Part shown: piece after piece, positions 59,461 to 64,000 of the stretch
Numbering within the stretch: the first letter of the stretch is position 1
Layout: the number at the start of each line of letters is the position of its first letter
Source: Ampelomyces quisqualis
Lineage: Eukaryota; Ascomycota; Dothideomycetes; Pleosporales; Phaeosphaeriaceae
Direction of reading: 5' to 3'
Assembly (NCBI GenBank): GCA_018398575.1
Contig: JAGTXZ010000011.1
Span: forward strand, 496,001 to 560,000
DNA: 64,000 bases
Program-made: the position numbers and the translations under genes
The notes under the pieces: model-generated
What the model was told of the DNA's origin: nothing
What the model saw: only the letters and a program-made list of their open reading frames with translations
Database searches by the model: none

Positions 59461-61010
59461 TCAGAGCTTCGCCTTGAAACCCTTCTTACCCTTCATAGAT
59501 TTCTCACTCTCTCCATCCCAAGCATCTATGCCTCTAAACTCAAAATATCTCACCCACTCCTCGTCCGCCAACAAGGTCTCTACAAGCTCCGTCTCCACTG
59601 ATAACTGCACCTCCAATCCTTCATCCTCCCCAGCCGGACCCCTATGCGGCGCATACACGACCGCCAAACAAAGCGGCACACCGCCAAACAAATGCCTATG
59701 ACACTCCGGGGTGCCGAAGCCAAAATCGAACGTACAGTACTTCGCCATGCGCCAATCGGTAAGTAGCACAGTCATGGGCGGCAAAGCATCCACATGAATC
59801 GACAAATCCGCTTTGTTACGAACATTTGCGAAATTCGCAAGTGCGGCGGTTAACATATCCATTGTGACGCAGTCGGTCATTTCGCGCGTGTACGTCGCCA
59901 ACCTATGCAGAGGCGCAGAGGAAATGATTTCGCCGAGCGTCAACGGAGGAATGCCGGACATTTTCGACGTAATGTCGAATTGCAGGTTGCCTTGCATGCG
60001 CTCGGGAATGGGCGGGTCGGTAAAGAGTTTCGAAAGTGTCACGCCTTGAGCCCAGAGTGGTTTGGAGGATAGAGAGTGCTTGTAGAGGGGTTGGCGGATG
60101 CGGCATAGCACGCGCCACATGAGGGCGCAGACGGCATTGTATGTTGATATTCGGGAGCCGTTGGAAGGTGACACGGCGGCTTTGAGTAAGGTGGCTTTTG
60201 ATTTTGGGAGGTGGAACATGAGGGATTGGGAGGGTTTGTGTTCAGAGTTGCGGTGGGCACGGGGAGGGGCGTCGAATTGTGGTTGTGTGGGTAGAGAGGG
60301 CCTGTCGAAGCCTGGGACGCCGAAGAGGCTGCGATTGAGGCAGCGAGGATCAAAGGAGGGAAATTCGGTCGAGTTCTTTAAGGCGTAGCAATTCTCTGCT
60401 AGCTGTTTGAAGAAGTATGTCGCGCCCGCAAGCCCATTGCTCCAGTGGTGACTGTGTACATTGAAGATGAGGCCGCCAGGAATAAAGTTTGCTTTGTACG
60501 ACGATATAGCCGGAGAGTTGTCGGGATGGGCTTCTGGTCTGTTGCCACAAGTCATGCCACTATTACTCAAGACTTCAATATCTCCCAGTATAGGTGAGAG
60601 GAAGTGAGCTTTGGCAATATTGTCGAAAGAAGGATAGACATCTTCACGAGTGTCGAGATGTTGAAGGACAAATTGAACACAGGTGTTCTTGGTCCTGATT
60701 ATGGAGTATTTCCCATCTTCATCTTTCTCAATCGTGCCAACAAGGTGTCTGATCTGGCTCAGGGTTCGTTCTAACCCTGCTTGAAGTATCGCTGCGGCTT
60801 CGCTGTGGAACAAGGTCAACACGTTTGCTGAAATCATCGCATGTAATCTATGACTTACATCTTCTCGTTCTCCTCCAGTCTGAAGAATAGTGCACTGTTG
60901 GTGTAGGTAATAGTTGACAGATAGTCAAGAGTAGAGAGCTTGAATCGCTCCTGCTCAGGATCGTTCTCCCATCCTAGGGGACGAAGTTGGAACTCTTCAA
61001 CCGTAGGCAT
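59461..61010 (-). CDS. BAHD-superfamily acyltransferase, trichothecene 3-O-acetyltransferase (Tri101)-like
   Basis: Two exons, 61010-60859 and 60802-59461, with a 56-nt intron (GTAAGT...CCACAG), give 497 residues. A nearer acceptor (TTTCAG at 60828) breaks the frame, while CCACAG keeps it and restores the family segment LERTLSQIRHLVGTIEKD. The acceptor-site motif reads HSHHWSNGLAG: catalytic His169 of HXXXD is present but the Asp is Asn173. The structural DFGWG motif reads DFGFG near the C terminus. The family transfers acyl groups from acyl-CoA to hydroxyls or amines of small molecules. Tri101-like proteins are widespread in fungi that make no trichothecenes, so the substrate is unknown, and no toxin cluster surrounds the gene. 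Confidence 0.85.
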
Positions 61011-63574
61011 GAACTTGATGTATCAAAGACTGACTGCAGCACGACAGCCAATTTTCAGTCGCAAGTTATCTGACAGCTCAAGTGAGGCCACGATCAGACA
61101 GATATCTTAGTGACGCTGGTAAACTCAGAAAGTTATGTAGCCTCCTACAACTTCGGAAAAACGCAGCGACCACATGGTATGATTATTCAATGTCGCTTCG
61201 CCGTATGAATGAACTGTCATTTACGCGACGATCTGTGCTTACACAGTCTGGCTTATCGCGGAATGCATCTCTCAAAAATTCTTGACGCATCGCTCTATCA
61301 AGAAGGTGAGCGAAGACGGAACCCGCCAAGCTAATCAATCATACATTAGTGGTGTTTGTTGCCGTTAGCTGCGGACTGAAAGGCGCCAGCAGGGAACACA
61401 GGTCATGTCACGCACTCCAAAACCCACCAGGTAACCTAAATTAAACACGTAACATGTTGGGGCGTGCCTATCAAGCGCATAGCTACATAGCATAAAACCC
61501 TTCCTATATATACCACTCTTACACTGGTTCTAATCCTGACCTTAAGTAACCCTTGAGAACATATTAGGAATGAGTTTTCATCTTATATAAGTGCAAGGAA
61601 CATGTTAGAATGTGTTGAATTCTAGGCACGTGGCCGGGTAATCTGCTTCCTGGCGCTAGCGTGCATCCGCCAAGCCGGCGCCTACCGCCTTTACAATTGC
61701 TGTTCCGCGTCTGCACGTTAGATACTCCGTAGAACTCCTTATCTTCATGCCCCGAACAAGCTATCAAGCCCCTGCACTTTCTGTCGTATGCTGAAGGAAG
61801 CAGTAAGGCCCCCATCAGCGAAGGAAGCAGCTACGTCGAGACCACGTACCTTCCATCTGTACTATCTTGTGGTTCCACACCGATCAGATGTAGAACTACC
61901 GCGTCGATCTTTCGGACTGGGATAGATGTGACATCCATAGTTCGGGCTCGGAACACATCTCACCGCTTTCCCTTCGATGCAGGCAGGTCGGCAGATTATC
62001 AATAACAATGAACGCGCATACCGTCCTTGAAAATATTCTGAACATTCCAGCCTAACTGAAAAGCTTTAGTCTTGCTCAAACAACGGCCGTATGGTACGAT
62101 AGAATATGCTTACAATGCAGGTTGTCATCCGAAAGATGTAGACGTCAATTTCGCTTCCATTGGTCTCTCTAAGCCTCATTCGGGTGCGTCAGGAGCAGTT
62201 CAGATGTGCCAATTTTCTCGGGCTTCTCACAGGAAATGCATCAATGCGTCCCGATTTGCGGGGCCCACACTAGTAAGAACCACATCCCAGATGTAGTGTA
62301 CAGGTACAGGAGACTGGGCCTCCTGTACATCGACCAAAAATACGCCTCAATGTCTCGTGGCCTCGACTCGGCACGTGTACTATAGCAACCAGTTCATGGC
62401 GAGACTGGATCTCTGATTATACGTTCAAGAATGTGAAGGATTCCATATCTTGTGAAGCAATCGTTGCCCGAGAGCTGTCAGACCGCAATTTCGGTCCCAT
62501 GTACACTGAGCTTAGCCGGCCACCGGGTAATAATCATGTAGGATGTACATGTGACTCCGCAGAGATGCAGAAGAGACGTTCACACCAGGCGGAACACTTG
62601 CGGCCTTCGTTCTTATGACACGCGTGGCCCTGTCAGACCCACCTGTGATGAACATGGCCGTAAGCTGCCTGGTCCGATAATCGCTCGACGCATATCAATT
62701 TGGCCCTCGTCGTAGCCAATCCATCAGACCTCTACGCCATGGTAAAACGCCGAATCTGCGTGTCGTACCTCATTGGTACCAGAGGGCATCCAGGCTCTAA
62801 GGATAATCCGTATAGACGAAAATCCAACTGCAAAAGTAAGTGCAAAGTCGACTAGCGTATGATCCACTTATGCATTCTGCATGTCATCCCAGAAACCCAT
62901 GTTCTGGCAAGACGCTGAGTAGTCGCGTTTGTGTCGAAGTAGGAAGAACAGAAGTCATGCATTCAGTGATGATCTGGATAAGCCGGATCGGTTGCCTCTG
63001 TGACAATAGACTAATCCTAATCGGGATGGTAAATAAGCTCCTGCGCCACCACCCGCATCAGATGGCGGAGAAGTAGCCGCTGTGAGATGCGTCAGCCTGT
63101 ACCACCAGAAACTTTGCTGAATCACATGATTGTCAATATTTACTATGTCCCTTCTCACTGGGACAACATCCCAGAAGTTATATGAAGCTGAAGCCGAACT
63201 ACACTGCATGTAAGCAACCGAGCTGGAGCTATGCCTTTCCATACTCTGCCTGCATTGAACCTGTAAGGCACCCAGCTAATTCGACATACTAGCCTATCAA
63301 AGACCAACGCGCAGCTCTAGAGCTGTATTACGTCTCTGGGACCGATGTTGTGTCTCTTCCAGACTACCCGAAACGACCCTACCGGTACCTAGCTCGTGCA
63401 TCTCCATGGACTTCAACCATAAAAATTGAACATGTACATGCCCAAAGTCCACGTCCACACATCCCCACATGCACAGAATGACAGTAAGCAGTACCACGCA
63501 AAACGGCACACCTCTCTCACCGCTCGAATCTACCCTTGCAAAACTTAATTCAACTGACATAACACTTGACCCAA
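61011..63574. other. Intergenic region, no gene recognised
   Basis: 2.6 kb with only short frames. ACTCCGTAG occurs once near 61723, related to the motif cluster at 50422-50658. The part from about 61011 is the acyltransferase promoter side. Nothing else could be supported. Confidence 0.45.
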
Positions 63575-64000
63575 TCAAGGCAACCACATAGGCATACACA
63601 ACGGCTCCCCCGCATGTGATTCTAAACTATCCACATACCCCGAGACATGTCCCTCCTCCTTGCCCTTCCTTGTAAACACAACCAACATATCCCTCGTAGC
63701 GGGTCTCTTATCATCGACCTGGCTCACCGACGTAACGCTATGTTTAAACGCATGATCGACAAACATCAACGTATCCAGAAACGCGCGGTGCTGCACCCTA
63801 CCCCTGATTAAACAGGGATTTGTTTCCGCGGTTTGAATGCCCGTGACTTCAGCATTGTCGTGCATGAACGTCACTGCACTGTCAGGCGACATGTTGGATG
63901 ATCCGAGGAAGACGGTCATGGTGTGGTCTGAGCCGTCGGAATGGACGCCTTCGAGCGCGGGTTCGCCGAAGAGGCCTGACGACCGGTGTGTGTGTGTGCG
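63575..64000 (-). CDS. 2OG-Fe(II) dioxygenase, C-terminal part (gene runs off the window)
   Basis: The frame is open from the right edge to TGA 63575-63577, giving the last 141 residues; the start lies beyond 64000. ALEGVHSDGSDHTMTVFL supplies an iron-binding His-x-Asp pair (HSD), HSVTSV a likely distal His, and KRPATRDMLVVF the Arg that would bind 2-oxoglutarate. The pattern fits the 2OG-Fe dioxygenase family of bacterial BsmA (Pfam 2OG-Fe_Oxy_2), where characterised members hydroxylate free amino acids. Family placement is by motif resemblance and the substrate is unknown. A GT microsatellite at the very edge (63989-63999) encodes Thr-His repeats in this frame and may be near an exon boundary. 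Confidence 0.65.
   Translation of the reverse strand, partial: RTHTHRSSGLFGEPALEGVHSDGSDHTMTVFLGSSNMSPDSAVTFMHDNAEVTGIQTAETNPCLIRGRVQHRAFLDTLMFVDHAFKHSVTSVSQVDDKRPATRDMLVVFTRKGKEEGHVSGYVDSLESHAGEPLCMPMWLP

Noticed and set aside
59461..61010. A trichothecene biosynthesis locus
   Set aside because: Only one Tri101-like acyltransferase is present, and no terpene cyclase or P450 neighbours are seen. Such enzymes are common in fungi without these toxins.
1..64000. CRISPR arrays, bacterial operons, canonical intact tRNA or rRNA genes
   Set aside because: The sequence is eukaryotic. No spaced direct repeats of CRISPR type were seen, and no intact tRNA B-box GGTTCGAAYCC or rRNA sequence was noticed outside the decayed tRNA-like copy at 34031.

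Overview
The window is nuclear DNA of a filamentous ascomycete. Genes carry short GT-AG introns (about 47-95 nt), the proteins are typical of Pezizomycotina, and the transposable elements are heavily damaged by C-to-T/G-to-A mutation of the repeat-induced point mutation (RIP) type. Gene content and RIP style point to Dothideomycetes, probably Pleosporales. That placement is inference and no species is claimed.

Positions 1-10980 are an AT-rich, gene-free block of nested Ty3/Gypsy retrotransposon relics. A complete LTR element lies at 65-7160 with 299-bp LTRs, a 5-bp target duplication and a C-terminal chromodomain. It is on the minus strand and appears to have landed inside an older Gypsy element whose gag-PR-RT-RNase H remains occupy 7166 to about 10980. 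An extra RIP-damaged reading frame lies antisense near the 3' LTR (687-1376). The block ends abruptly about 420 bp before the first host gene.

From 11400 on there are thirteen host genes plus one cut by the window end: a DDHD-type phospholipase; a large multidomain protein joining a HeLo-like N terminus, a kinase-like domain, IQ-like motifs and a trypsin-like protease; a disordered basic protein; an F-box protein; a 132-residue orphan; an APH-type phosphotransferase (-); an FHS/fucose-permease-type MFS transporter (-); a Rom2-type RhoGEF (-); a Dip5-like amino acid permease (+); a membrane-anchored spermidine-synthase-like protein (-); a CCDC97-like protein (+); a Dal5/allantoate-type MFS transporter (-); a BAHD/Tri101-like acyltransferase (-); and the C-terminal part of a 2OG-Fe(II) dioxygenase (-) running off the right edge.

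A second RIP-damaged island, 33463-34278, is an 816-bp non-autonomous hAT-like element with 21-bp terminal inverted repeats and an 8-bp target duplication. It contains a tRNA-like sequence. It sits 26 bp after the orphan gene's stop codon.

The genes do not form an obvious biosynthetic cluster. Most are housekeeping, transport or signalling functions separated by long intergenic stretches. The item most worth following up is the kinase-like/IQ/protease fusion at 15814-20168, which combines parts seen in fungal non-self recognition proteins. Intron positions were read by hand from splice signals and reading-frame continuity and have not been checked against transcripts.
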